Below, piece by piece: positions 24,445 to 35,169 of a DNA stretch of 64,000 nt. The notes beneath the pieces were generated by a model that did no database searches, was not told the DNA's origin, and worked only from the letters and a program-made list of their open reading frames with translations. Within the stretch, counting starts at the first letter, position 1; each line of letters starts with the position of its first letter. The DNA is taken from the NCBI GenBank assembly GCA_963921825.1, contig OY997594.1:12033001-12097000 (forward strand), read 5' to 3'. Origin of the DNA: Erodium maritimum. Lineage: Eukaryota; Streptophyta; Magnoliopsida; Geraniales; Geraniaceae. The position numbers and the translations under genes were made by a program.

Positions 24445-25196
24445 GAAGAAGAAAGAAGAAAATAGAATGTGTATGAGTATGAAATGGGAGTGAAATGAGT
24501 AGCAGCAGGTATAATGGGGGAAGGAGTCACGCCTTCACGCATGCACATATGGAAATGGGTATGATTGAACATGAAAATGGGTTAGGGGTGGGTTTGTCTT
24601 TGTCCACGTTAATCCTATTCCTAAATGGGTTGCTAATCATTATGTTGCTTTACCTCTCTCTCATTCCATTATTTTGTTGTTTGCTTAATGATGGGACTTC
24701 ATTGTTTTGGGATTGCAATAGTAGCCTCAAGTCTATGTTAATTTATACAGATTACATATTCTATTACACTACAAAACATGAGTGTTCCTTCACTTTATCA
24801 CTAAATTAAGCATTAATTAACTTGAAAAAAATGTCATGTAATTAGTTCTTCATGTACATTGAGTTTGGACAAGTGAACTTTTACTTAGATTGTACTTTCT
24901 TAATAGCACCAAATCGGATCTTATTGTGGCTCATACTTCTTCAAATCTATGGTCTACCCAATTTTGAATTTTTTAAGTTTATATGTTGATCGATCATCTT
25001 TATTCCTTTTGAAGACATGTCATCAAGAATGAGTTTGAGTTTGGGCTTTGTGGTTTCTTAATGGGCCCTATGAAAAGACATGAAAGGTGAATGATGATAC
25101 AAAGCCCATTAATAGAAAAGCCCAGTTTCTGGCAGTTGACAGCCACATCTAAAGGCAGACACAGGACTCTAGCTCCTCTTCGTCCTTGTACTCTCC
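24445..25196. other. Intergenic, includes promoter of the downstream membrane protein gene
   Basis: No gene is recognised. Two GCCCA-type site II cores occur near 25105-25125, shortly before the start codon at 25197, and may belong to its promoter. Confidence 0.35.
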
Positions 25197-27861
25197 ATGA
25201 CTCTCCTGAGAGTCCACCAATTCTCCATTTTCCAAAATACCCCTCACAATCACCACCTCGCCCCTCTACCAATCTATCCGTCCTACCATGAGCCGAAATT
25301 GCTTCTCAAATTCAACTCTTTTTCCACCTCTGGTATCTTTTCACCTTCCCAGCTTCCAATTTCTAAACCCAGTTTCAGACCATCCAGGGCTTCAACAACA
25401 GAGAACTGGGTTTTCAGCAATGAAGGAGGAGGAGGAGGAACCGGCGATGTTTCGGAGTTCGAGGACTTGGGGCAGGACGGCGCCGTTTACCAGAAGACTC
25501 TGAGACTGGTGGAATGCGCGATGCTCGCCGCTGTTGGTGGCCTCGCGTATGTCTTGAGCAGTTACCTAGCAATTGAGGTATGAAAGCGACATGGGTTTTT
25601 GTGAATTGATCAAATTGGGTTGAATTGAATGGTGGTCTGGGCTTTTGATGCATGTGTGACATGGTATCTTGTATGCTCAACTTGGTTGCCTGGTTTTGTA
25701 TGTGATTTATGAATCTTTAGGGTGTCAAGTTAAGTGTTAAGATTGTGGTTTCATTTAGTCATTTCCTGCTGTTTCTCATGGAGGAAAATAGAGGGTTGTT
25801 CACAAATTGGTGGCTTTGTATTTGTTATTATTACTAGCTCATTTGTACATTTTGGATTCTCCTAAGCCATGCTTGGTTGCATCTTGCAAGTAGTAACTAA
25901 ACATGAATGGAAGGAAGCCTCTTTTCATTTTTGGTTTGCATTTGAACATGCTACTGCTCCAGAAAGTTGTGCATGACATTATGCTGTTTTGCTAGGTTTC
26001 TTATGTTATATGTGTATGTATATACATTACACTATACACTGATAAAAAGGTTGCTATGCAGTGTGCTGTATGTTTTTCTTACATGTGACTTATTTTTTCA
26101 CAGAATTACTTTGGCTGTTTTTTTGCTTTTCCTATTGTGATGACCTCAATGAGGTGGGGTGTTGCAGCTGGGAGGAAAACTATGGTTTGTAACATTTGGC
26201 CATTTATAATACTTCAGATTGATACAATGTTTGGAGACTTATGTTCATAACTTTCTAATTCCAATGCTGTTATATTTTATACTATTACTGATAGGTGGCA
26301 ACAACCATGCTATTACTTGTACTCGCTGGTCCAGTAAAGGCTTTGACATATCTGGTAATTTATATTTTGATTTATTTGGTGTTCCTAATAAGCCTTCTCA
26401 ATTTTTGTGGTGCAGTTTCTATTTATATTTCTCTTTGTCCATACTGTAAACAAGTATGTTGAAATCTTGAAAATATTTGAATTTATAGCTGGCTCCCTCT
26501 CCACTATGATGGTTTCGGTTTAATAACAAAACTTGATTCACTACATAATTGTTGGACTGTAACTTGTTATGGATAGCTGTTAGTACATTTCAAGTGGGTT
26601 TAGCTCATGCCATTTGTTTGAGATTAGGTTTATCTTGAACATAAAGATTCATCTTAAAGCAAAAGTTGAGTACTGTAACTTAGTGCTGATGATATCTCTC
26701 TGTCTTGCAGCTTACTCATGGTTTTCTTGGCTTCACAATTGGCTCTCTGTGGAGGTACACTGCCCATTATGTTAATTTCTAAGTTGGTTGAAATTTAACT
26801 TTCGTTTGCATGTGAACATGGTCTTTGGCTTCTCAATATTATCTTTTAGTGTATCTAAATATTGAGCTACAACGTATCCATAGTTCATAGGTGATGTTAA
26901 ATTGTTCCACTTTCAATCCATCCCTTTCATCATGTGTTATCTATACCCTTAAACTATTTTATTTGTAACTGTTTCAAATTAAAGCTGTGTAGTCTACTGT
27001 ATCTTGGCAGCAGTCAGATCAAATGGGCCAAGTAACCTTGGTCATGACTCATGTTTCAATAGATATCAGTATCGTTGATGGTTTTCTGAGTTGTAATAAT
27101 CAAGAATAGCATGTGACCACTCTTTTCACTTGCATATTATCTCACAAATATCTTCATACCTTCTATATTTCCACTGTAAGATGACGAAAATATATGATCT
27201 TCATTTCGCCACATGGATGGGTACACAGAAATTATTAATGTCTTGGTAATCTTCTGTTCTTGCATCTACTCAGGTTGGGAAAAAGTTGGCGTGTTTCGCT
27301 TCTCTTGGGCACGATTGTAGGGTTTACTAACTCCCCTCCATCCTGAGTTTCTTAAAACTGTATGAAGCAATAGTATCACCATTAATGTCAATATTTGTAC
27401 AATTTCTCAGGCTCGATCAATGGGGGCGATAGGCTATGTCTTGATATCCTCCTTCTTACTAAGAGAGAACATACTTGCTCTGGTAATAATGCATCCCCTT
27501 ATCTTTGTTTATTTGACATCGTGAAGAATTTCACCTTCATTGTTTTTTACATCTACATGTAGATCACCATAAACATTTATGCTTCTCTAGCATTCATGTT
27601 CACTGCCTGTGGCATTAATTCCATCCCGTCAATGAACACAGTGTACATTCTATTCGGCACTCTGGTACGTACACTTTTTTCTTCTTGCCTTGTTGTTTTG
27701 AAGCATGTGAAATTTAAACCGTTCAATGTTCAATCACACAGGTTTTACTCAACTGTGGAACCTTTGTCTTCTTGCTGCACATTCTATACTCTATGTTCCT
27801 CTCAAGGCTTGGGATGAAGGATGCTCTGAAACTGCCCAGATGGATCGAGAAGGCTCTGTGA
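25197..27861 (+). CDS. Plastid-targeted multi-pass membrane protein, DUF2232-like
   Basis: Eight exons (25197-25577, 26104-26184, 26295-26354, 26711-26754, 27274-27316, 27411-27482, 27563-27664, 27742-27861) join in one frame to give 300 aa. The first 90 or so residues are rich in Ser, Pro and basic residues with few acids, as in a chloroplast transit peptide, followed by a Gly-rich and acidic linker. From about residue 108 there are five to six hydrophobic helices. The layout and text resemble cyanobacterial/plastid DUF2232-type membrane proteins, so an inner-envelope or thylakoid location is likely. The transport or other role is unknown to me. All introns are GT-AG. The start is the first ATG of the frame. 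Confidence 0.8.
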
Positions 27862-28181
27862 GAAGATCTGCTTGATGATTTTTAGGCAGTGAAAAGTCCA
27901 ATAGCGATATTATTTTTACTACCTCGGCGGTCATTTGATCAAAACGAGCTATATTGATACAAATCATGTGATTAATTGTAACTCAATGAAAGGTGTAGGT
28001 TGTTTTGAACCATGCTCATGTACTATTGTTGTTATCATCCATTATTGTCCTTGATGCCATGAAAAGAACTTGTAGCCATGTGCACAAGTCTGTGAATTAT
28101 TTGGTTGAGTTAGTGAATGATTTTGTTTAGAAATGACATTGGAATATGAGACAAATACTGGTATCTATTCTAATGGTTTAT

Positions 28182-29177
28182 TTATAAAGTAGAGAGGCGT
28201 ATGGTGACAAAATCCCTAACTTGGTCGATTAACTGAGTGGCCTCCGGAAGTTCCGGGAACACGTAGAAGGCGTGAATCATGTTTGGGTACTCGATTATGT
28301 CTACCTTCTTTCCGGACTTCCTTAACCACTCCCCGTATCTCCTCTGCCAATCCTGCAACGGGTCGGATCCTCCCACGAACACCACCGTTTCCGGGTAATC
28401 CAGCCCGGATATATCCTCCGCGTTGGGCCCGCTCACGTTCACCGACGGGTGGTCCCGGTCCGCCCCCTCCGGCAAGAACACCCTCCACAGCCAGTCCGTC
28501 CTCTTCATCGTCACCAGCGGCACCCCGACCAGCCGCGTCTCCGCCTCCGTCCGCTCCTCTCCCCCGAAGAAGGGCTGTATCGACACCAGCCCCACCACCT
28601 TCACCCGCCGGAACTCCGCCTTGCACGCCATCACGGCCACGTGGTGCGCCAGGTTGGCGCCCGCGCTGTCTCCGGCGAGGAAGCATCGCGCCAGATCCAC
28701 ATTCCCCGGGAGGACGGCGTTCCCGTCAAGGAACTTGAGGGCGTCGTACCCGTCGCTGTACTGGCAGGGGTAACGGTATTCGGGGGAGAGGCGGTAGTTA
28801 ACGGAGACGATGACGGCGGGGATCCGGCGGGCGAAGCGGCGGCATACGGCGTCGTAGGACTTGGAGGCGGGGCAGAGGAAGGTGAAGCCGCCGCCGTGGA
28901 AGAAGACGACGAGGGGGAGCCTGCCGGAGGAGGTGGGGATGAAGAGGCGGAACCAGAGGTTGCGAGGGAGGTCGATGAAGACGTCGGAGGTCTTGACGGA
29001 GTTGATGGGGGTGGGGTTGGAGTTGGCCTTGAGGTCGAGGACGTTGAGGAGACGGCGGTTGACGGTGCCGTCAGGGCGCTGAGCCGTGTCGGTGATGGCG
29101 GAGCCCATGTAAAGCGCGAGGCGCGTTTTCCATGACATGGCCGGGGAGAAGTGTGACTTCGATTCTGATTTTGGCAT
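28182..29177 (-). CDS. Carboxylesterase of the plant CXE (GID1-like, HSL) family
   Basis: This is an intronless ORF of 331 aa with an ATG at 29177. It is an alpha/beta hydrolase: the oxyanion-hole motif HGGG is at residues 94 to 97, the nucleophile elbow GDSAG at 169 to 173 (Ser171), and the likely acid and base are Asp272 and His302. Length and motifs match the plant CXE family, whose members hydrolyse short-chain and hormone or volatile esters; GID1 receptors are a catalytically dead branch. The intact Ser-Asp-His set argues for an active esterase here. Substrate is unknown. The gene is very GC-rich at third positions in its middle part, unlike its neighbours, giving long shadow frames. It is convergent with the gene ending at 27861. 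Confidence 0.9.
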   Translation of the reverse strand: MPKSESKSHFSPAMSWKTRLALYMGSAITDTAQRPDGTVNRRLLNVLDLKANSNPTPINSVKTSDVFIDLPRNLWFRLFIPTSSGRLPLVVFFHGGGFTFLCPASKSYDAVCRRFARRIPAVIVSVNYRLSPEYRYPCQYSDGYDALKFLDGNAVLPGNVDLARCFLAGDSAGANLAHHVAVMACKAEFRRVKVVGLVSIQPFFGGEERTEAETRLVGVPLVTMKRTDWLWRVFLPEGADRDHPSVNVSGPNAEDISGLDYPETVVFVGGSDPLQDWQRRYGEWLRKSGKKVDIIEYPNMIHAFYVFPELPEATQLIDQVRDFVTIRLSTL

Positions 29178-29340
29178 GTTTTTTTCTCCTTTCCACCCAA
29201 AACATCTGCAAAACCAACGAGATAGAAGACGAATGAGGTTACGGTTCTCCTAATTTATCGGGATATGGTTCACCTAATTATATGTGGCAGTATTAAATCA
29301 ACGTCCCCTTCCATAACTATACAACTTACCTGTAGTCACT

Positions 29341-30290
29341 TTTTTTTTCGAAAAAAAGATTCATTAATAATTAATAAATTTTACGGATCGAACAACACAC
29401 ATCTAACAACATAAACGTTGCATCTACTGATCGTTTTTGGGAACCCAAAAAACGACTAGTGAGATGAATAGCTTTTGTAAAGGGCAACGCAGCGCCAAGA
29501 AAAACAAAGACAACCAAGTCGGTCTTTCTTATCGACTATACGAAGAGATACGTCAAAAGAAAGTCTCGACTGTACACGCTACCAAAGGCAGCATCCACAC
29601 CTGAGGATGGGCGTGACGGAGAGGCTTGGTCGGAAAAGTCGTCGTCATCGGGATAAATCGTCAGAGAGGGGAGCTGGCTGGGGGAAGGGGCCAAGGAAAG
29701 GGTCGGGGCAATAAGACAGGGAGGTGAAGGTGGGGAGTAGATCCGGTTGGGGACGTGCCGGACAAAGGCGGATGAGATGGGTTCTTGTTGGACTGTGGAG
29801 GGCTGGGGAGGAAGAGAGGCAACATCCGGCGAATGTGGTGAACGGAGGAGGTCGGGAAGGTGGCGGATCTGGTCCGAGGAGGGTCGCGGAGGAAGGAGGA
29901 CGGCGACAAGCGGTTGCGGAGGACGTTGGCTGCTGCCTGCTCTAGCGAGGGAAGGGAACTCCGGTATACGGCTGTAGGAGACGGAACCAGGGAGCTTCGC
30001 CGGCGACGAGGAGCAGCTGAGGTCATCCCGGTCGGAGGGGGGAAGCTCGGTCCGCACCGGCGTGCTCTCTTCTCCGGCAGTGAAGCTTGAACCCAACACC
30101 CCGAAGCTCGGCGTGACAAGAAAACAAATCACAGAGGAAGGATAGGGACGAGTGGGATAGGAAGTATGACCGTCGGCAGCTCGTACGGCCGAAGCCGTGG
30201 CAGCCACTAACGACTACGACGGAATCAAGAAAAATAGGGTTTTCTGTACTTGGGCTTTACAGAGAGAGAAAACATACTTTTTTTTTTTTT
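29341..30290 (-). mobile_element. Short LINE-derived element (5' leader joined to 3' tail), tentative
   Basis: On the minus strand the segment ends in a LINE-like tail (TCTTTTTTTCGAAAAAAAAA near 29341). It contains an open Ser/Pro-rich frame of about 220 codons (29536-30207) with no ATG at its start. No zinc knuckle, endonuclease or RT is present. The simplest reading is an internally deleted LINE that keeps a proline-rich 5' leader and the 3' end. I could not find a convincing target duplication. The poly-T at about 30279-30292 may be unrelated. Confidence 0.35.
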
Positions 30291-30450
30291 TACTTTTTTC
30301 CATGTAGTAAACTATTATGGTTAGTTGATGAATTTGCATTGATTTCTGATGGTGACTTACATGACTTTGTTTATTCTTTTATTTTAGATAAAAATAAACA
30401 TTAACACAGTGGTGCGAATTTCAGGAAGAAAACCACGAAACCAATCATAA

Positions 30451-30728
30451 GAGTATCTCTAACGCTAGACATTTTATTGGCTGTTTGTTGATGACGGAGA
30501 CGATACATCGGCGACTCGTAAGCATTTGGGTGCTGGCGGAAAGGTCCGTCGGTGAGCTTATCATCGGCGCTAACCGACGATTGTTGGAAAAATGTGAGGT
30601 AAATAGCTCTATCTGTCGATACTATCAGCCTACCACTGGAAGTTGTTGATTGTTCGTACTGACTGAGAATTTTTTTAATATTTTTTATTCGAACAACCAG
30701 TACGAACAGCCTACCACTAAAAATACTC
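30451..30728. mobile_element. MITE of the PIF/Harbinger (Tourist) type
   Basis: A 278-bp segment starts GAGTATCTCTAACG and ends AATACTC, flanked by TAA on both sides (30448-30450 and 30729-30731). The ends are inverted repeats over the first 7 to 12 bp. A TAA 3-bp duplication with GAG...CTC ends matches the other Harbinger-like elements in this window. There is no coding content. Confidence 0.6.
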
Positions 30729-30731
30729 TAA

Positions 30732-31462
30732 AATTCAAAAGGTCAAAATAAATAGAAAAGAATAAAAGGCAACCAAATCACTCAAAAAAATGAAGAAACA
30801 TCCATAACTTACATGACTTTGTTTATTAGGTGTATTGGTTTATTAGTCTCTATCTTCACTAATATGAATTTCTAAAACTTCTGTTAACAACAAATACATT
30901 TTAACTAATATTATTATGAACACTCAATGTCTTTGTTAAGGTAAGAATTGTGACATCAGTGTTCCACTCTAAGGCCATTACCTAAACCAAGTGTATCACG
31001 TTTAAAGTTATAGTATAACAAAGCAAAATAGGGAATTTACAAATTATACGTCACTTATAATTCACTGTTGGCGTTATTAACATCTGAAAGTGGGAAAGAT
31101 GCTCTATGTTGAAGGTGACATGAAAAACAAATGTCTGGGGATAAAAATGATGAAAGAAAGAAACATTTGAAGATGAGAGAAAATGAGTCTATTAGTGGGG
31201 CACGGATGTATACGGGTTACCTACTAACCAATCACAACAAGTCCGTGGGTTGTACAATTGGGCTTCAATTAGGTTAAAATGGACCAGCCCTTTTAAACGG
31301 GGTCTGCGGAAGGTTGCGGGTTGAGAGCATACATGGGCTCCTTTTTGTACAGCCACGACAGATTGATTATCAAAAAAGATAAATATTTTAAAAGCAATCC
31401 CTGTGACAATATGTTTTTTTTTCATCAGCATAGCATATTTAAAATTAAACCTCTTACGAGAC
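30732..31462. other. Intergenic, no gene recognised
   Basis: AT-rich sequence with a minus-strand frame near 31192-31557 that shows no domain. I see nothing else I can support. Confidence 0.3.
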
Positions 31463-31640
31463 AACCACAAAGAAATGATACACAAACCATGTAGAACACC
31501 AACAAACAACCCACTCAAACCGGACAAGACCAGACAACACAAAGAAATGGTACACAAACCCTATAGAACACCAGCAAACAACTCAATCAAACCGGATAAG
31601 ACCAAACAACACAAAACACAGACCCTGGAGAACACCAGAA
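31463..31640. repeat. Tandem repeat, 72-bp unit, about 2.4 copies
   Basis: The phrase ACAAAGAAATG recurs at 31467 and 31539, and ACAAAACACA follows at 31611, giving a 72-bp period. The unit is a multiple of three and is open on the plus strand, encoding 24-aa repeats with a HKP.RTP core. No surrounding gene is evident. Confidence 0.8.
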
Positions 31641-32506
31641 AATTACACCAATAAAGAGGAAGAAATGAAACCTAACAACTTCTCAAGAAAGCTAAAAACC
31701 AAAACAAGGCCTTTAACCCACATTTCTTCACCATTAAGCCTTAGTTTGAAAAAAAAAGGGTCTATGATCCCAAATCTTTTCACCATGAAGCACAATGGGG
31801 AGGAAGCAACTATGATTCAGAACCAACTAACAGACTGATTCTAATCCCTACCCGATAAGGAATGGAGCATATGCGAGATCTTATTAGTTCATCAATTTAA
31901 TGAACACAGAGCCTAAGTCACCGAAAATTTGAAATGTGATTTCATGTTTCATCACTGATGACATTATAACCAATGAAAAATAAATCTTATTCTCTTGAAA
32001 TAATTCAAAGGAGATGTATATTGATGACAACTACTACGATATCGATCGTTAGTCTTTTCTTCTCTTTGTTCTTGGTAGTGCTATTCTATGCGCATCCACA
32101 ATTCAACAGTGCTATATCGAAAGGATAACGTATCAACGACAAATCACGACTCTCTATTGTGGTGGTATTCTCCTCTACGCATCTATAATCCGGCGTTACT
32201 GTAATGGAATGATAGTGCATTGACGATGATCCGCAACTCCCTATTACGAGGATGCTCGTACTCTCCGGTTAGCCCCCCACATCTCGATATAAATAATGAC
32301 TCCCATTTTAGATAAAAAGAGACATCGGTACACAATGCACCTAGTTGGACATAATAATAAAATTAATAATCTAATATTATAGACGTTATTTATTAGTTAT
32401 CTTCATCTAACAAGTTTTAGATGATGGTTGGATGGAATGGCCACTGCATCGGATTAGAGCAGTCGGGATCCAAATATCAAATGTAGAGTCGTAGACCCAA
32501 CAGTAA
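31641..32506. other. Intergenic before the first Harbinger element
   Basis: No gene is recognised. An imperfect, roughly 85-bp duplication appears at about 32085-32255 (the pattern TATTCT...ACGCATC...AACG...TTGACGA repeats). The flank is otherwise AT-rich. Confidence 0.3.
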
Positions 32507-34749
32507 GAGCAAGAACAACGGAGCGCGCCCGCGCCCCATTTCGCGCGCTCCGGGAACGTTCCCCGCTGGCCAGTCCGCTGCAGACGCCCAAAATCCCGGT
32601 CCCGGTCCCGCTCCCGCTCCGCAATCGTTGGCCGAGCGCGTTGGACGCGCCTGCACGCTCCAGCTGCGCTGGCAGCCTGTGGGCGTGCCACGTGTCCCGA
32701 CCGTTGCACCTCAAACGGCTAGTTTTTTTTTTAATTCAAAAATCACCAAATAAAACCCTATAAATACCCATTTCCTCTCATATTTTCCACACCACTTCCT
32801 ACTTCAACTATCCAACTTCACTCTCTCCTTCCCAACTTCTCCTCTCTCGTTTCAATTATTCTCGCGAAAAATGTCGGGCGACGTTGGGTCTCGTGCACAC
32901 TCATTTGGTGACGAACGAGAATTCATCCCGGACGAACTGGCACGAGGTTTCGGAGACATTCTGATGGGCCCTCGCTCCCACTCCCCAAGCTCGAACCCGG
33001 GGTCGAGTTCAGGTTAGTGCAAACTTATTTTATTGTATTAATGCATTGTATTCATTTTTTTGATTAATTATTTGCACTTATTTTATTTTTGAGCACTTAA
33101 TTTAATGTGTAATTTTTGTTGTATTAAATTTTTGAGCACTTAATTTAATGTATAAATATTTTTGTCAGGGCAAACCCGTAACCCACATTACCAAATGGCG
33201 CCAGGGTTCCAACTGCCCCCACAAGGATTCCAAGTGCAATCACAATGGAACATGCCCCCACCAGAGTCACAATCACAATGGGGCATGGGACCCCAATTCT
33301 ACAACTACGAGGGTCATCCACTACCCGACGTAGAAACCCCCCAACCATCCTCTTCCCAACGACGAGGCCGAGCCCCTGGCCGAGCCCGAGCCCCTGCCCG
33401 AGGCCAACCCCGAGACCAACCGGTAGAACCAGAGGCGGATGGCCGGCCATTCAGCAAGGAGGAGGACAACTGGCTCATAACTTGCTGGTTAGCAACATCA
33501 AGAGACGGCGTCAAGGGCAACTCGCAAACCGGAAACACATTCTGGTGCTCAGTGCAGAGGAAATACAACGACCAGAGCCGTTACCCACCTCGCCGCTGGG
33601 CAGCCATCAAGAAACGTTGGCTCAGAGGTTCAAGCCAGACAAGGAGGATGCTCGGCTATATGAAGAGGTCAAGGGACGAGAAGGCGAGCGGCGCAAACGA
33701 CGACGAGCACTTGAGACGTGCGAAGGAAATGTGGGAGAAAGATGGGAAAGTGGGTGACCACCCGCTAAAGTTCGACCTGGATCATTGGGTCTGGAGGCTC
33801 GAGGGCAATGAGAAGTTCATTGCCGAGGAGGGCACAATGGGACTTGTCCGCCGTCAAGTACGCCAACAACGACAGCGGTTGGATGAGGCTGGGGCTTACA
33901 GCTCAACCCCCACCCACAAGCACAGGGGAGGAGGGCACACCTCTCAGTGGTGAGTCCCAACCACCAGAATGGGGAGGAAGCGAGAACTACGAGGGGACTC
34001 AGGTCCCTCTCAGCGACACACCCCCATCCCTCGAGGTCGACCCAAGTCCCCCTCGCCGACCGCAAGGGAAGAAGGCAGCGAAGGCCGCAAAGAAGGGGGT
34101 CGTCCTCACGGCCCAAATGTCTGCCTTCGTCGAGCTGGAAAAATCACGGGTGGATGTTGAACGTTCACGTCGCGAACAAATTGTAGAAGCGCATCGCCTC
34201 ATGCACTCATTAACCCAATAGTGGGAATCAAACATCATTTATTACAAGACCCTGGTGGAGAAGGACACATCTTCCTACGACGAAGACCAGTTGGAAGAGC
34301 ATAAGTTTTGCAAGACCCAAGTGCGAAGACTCATCAGTAGCCTTGAAGCCCAAATTGAAGATCTTCGAAAACAACCCCCACCACCAGATGACGCCGGAAC
34401 ATCTTGAACTTGTATTTTGTTTTGGGTTGTATTAAAATGGATTGAATAAAATTAGAAGTTCATTTCTATTCGTGTTGAATTTATTAATTATTGATTGTCT
34501 TTAATTATTTATTTCCAAAATTGTTTAAATTATGACTAAATTAAACGGTTTCTGATAACGAATTAAATAAAACAGGAAAATAACAAATTAATAATCCAGT
34601 CAGCACTGTTCTGCACTCTCAGGACCTCAAGGTTCAGCACTGTTGCAAAACACCCACTATTCTGCACTCCCACTCCCTGACTTTTGTCCAGTCAGCACAA
34701 GGTATGCACTCTCACTCCCTGACCAAGGTCCTTTCTGTTGTACATGCTC
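32507..34749 (+). mobile_element. PIF/Harbinger element A, carries ORF1 only
   Basis: The element starts GAGCAAGAACAACGGA and ends in the inverse of GAGCATGTACAACAGA (13 of 16 positions agree). The flanks carry a TAA duplication (32504-32506 and 34750-34752), the PIF/Harbinger target. The left subterminal 200 bp are GC-rich; the right subterminal 150 bp repeat CAGCACTGTT and TGCACTC phrases. A TATAAATA box at 32759 precedes ORF1. Only the Myb/SANT ORF1 is present. The DDE transposase lies in a separate element 420 bp downstream. Confidence 0.85.
32871..34407 (+). pseudogene. Harbinger ORF1 (Myb/SANT-like DNA-binding protein), broken
   Basis: Exon 1 (32871-33012) and exon 2 (from 33169) join in frame. 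The product has a Gln/Pro-rich N-terminus, an Arg/Pro-rich linker and a Myb/SANT-like trihelix region (PFSKEEDNWLITCW ... NTFWCSVQRKYN ... RRWAAIKKRW) typical of PIF/Harbinger ORF1. A C-terminal coiled-coil and NAM-associated region follows. Two lesions are visible: a frameshift in a C-rich run at about 33913-33922, and an in-frame TAG at 34219-34221, after which the family-like text continues to 34407. In intact elements this protein partners the transposase and helps it bind termini and enter the nucleus. Here it is very probably dead. Confidence 0.85.
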
Positions 34750-35169
34750 TAAGGACACATGGCTAGTTCTCAACTTTCCTTTTAATTTTATCATATAAGG
34801 CCCCATCTGACATATTTTTGTAAACGAAAAAAAGTGTATTGAATACGGATGGGCTCAGAGATTCGCAGACTGTGGACAAGTGGTAGTGATGATGCGATAA
34901 TAATTGAGTCATTACCTGTGGCTGTGGCCCGCTCCTACCCACCAACCTCCTTTCCGAATCTTTATCTCCAAATCTGCTGCTGGCCACATACAATCTCACT
35001 TCCACACACTTCTATTTCTTTCTTATTATATTCAAACTATTCCCAGCCATGTATAAGTATATCTCTCCCAAGCTGTTGAAATGTCCATTTTGTCAGCTTC
35101 GCATTTATAACTCTTTCGCGTTAACTTCGGATGTGAATTTGGTAGCTATAATAAGTTGTTGTTGACTTA

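Noticed and set aside
28216..29200. Long alternative frames over the CXE gene on both strands
   Set aside because: They are shadows caused by high third-position GC in the CXE ORF; only the CXE frame has domains.
31463..31640. CRISPR-like array
   Set aside because: The 72-bp units are contiguous, with no unique spacers, and this is a plant genome.
32454..32470. TTA-GAGCAG as the left end of Harbinger element A
   Set aside because: It pairs poorly with the right end and gives unequal flanks (TTA versus TAA). The site at 32507 matches the right TIR at 13 of 16 positions with TAA on both sides.
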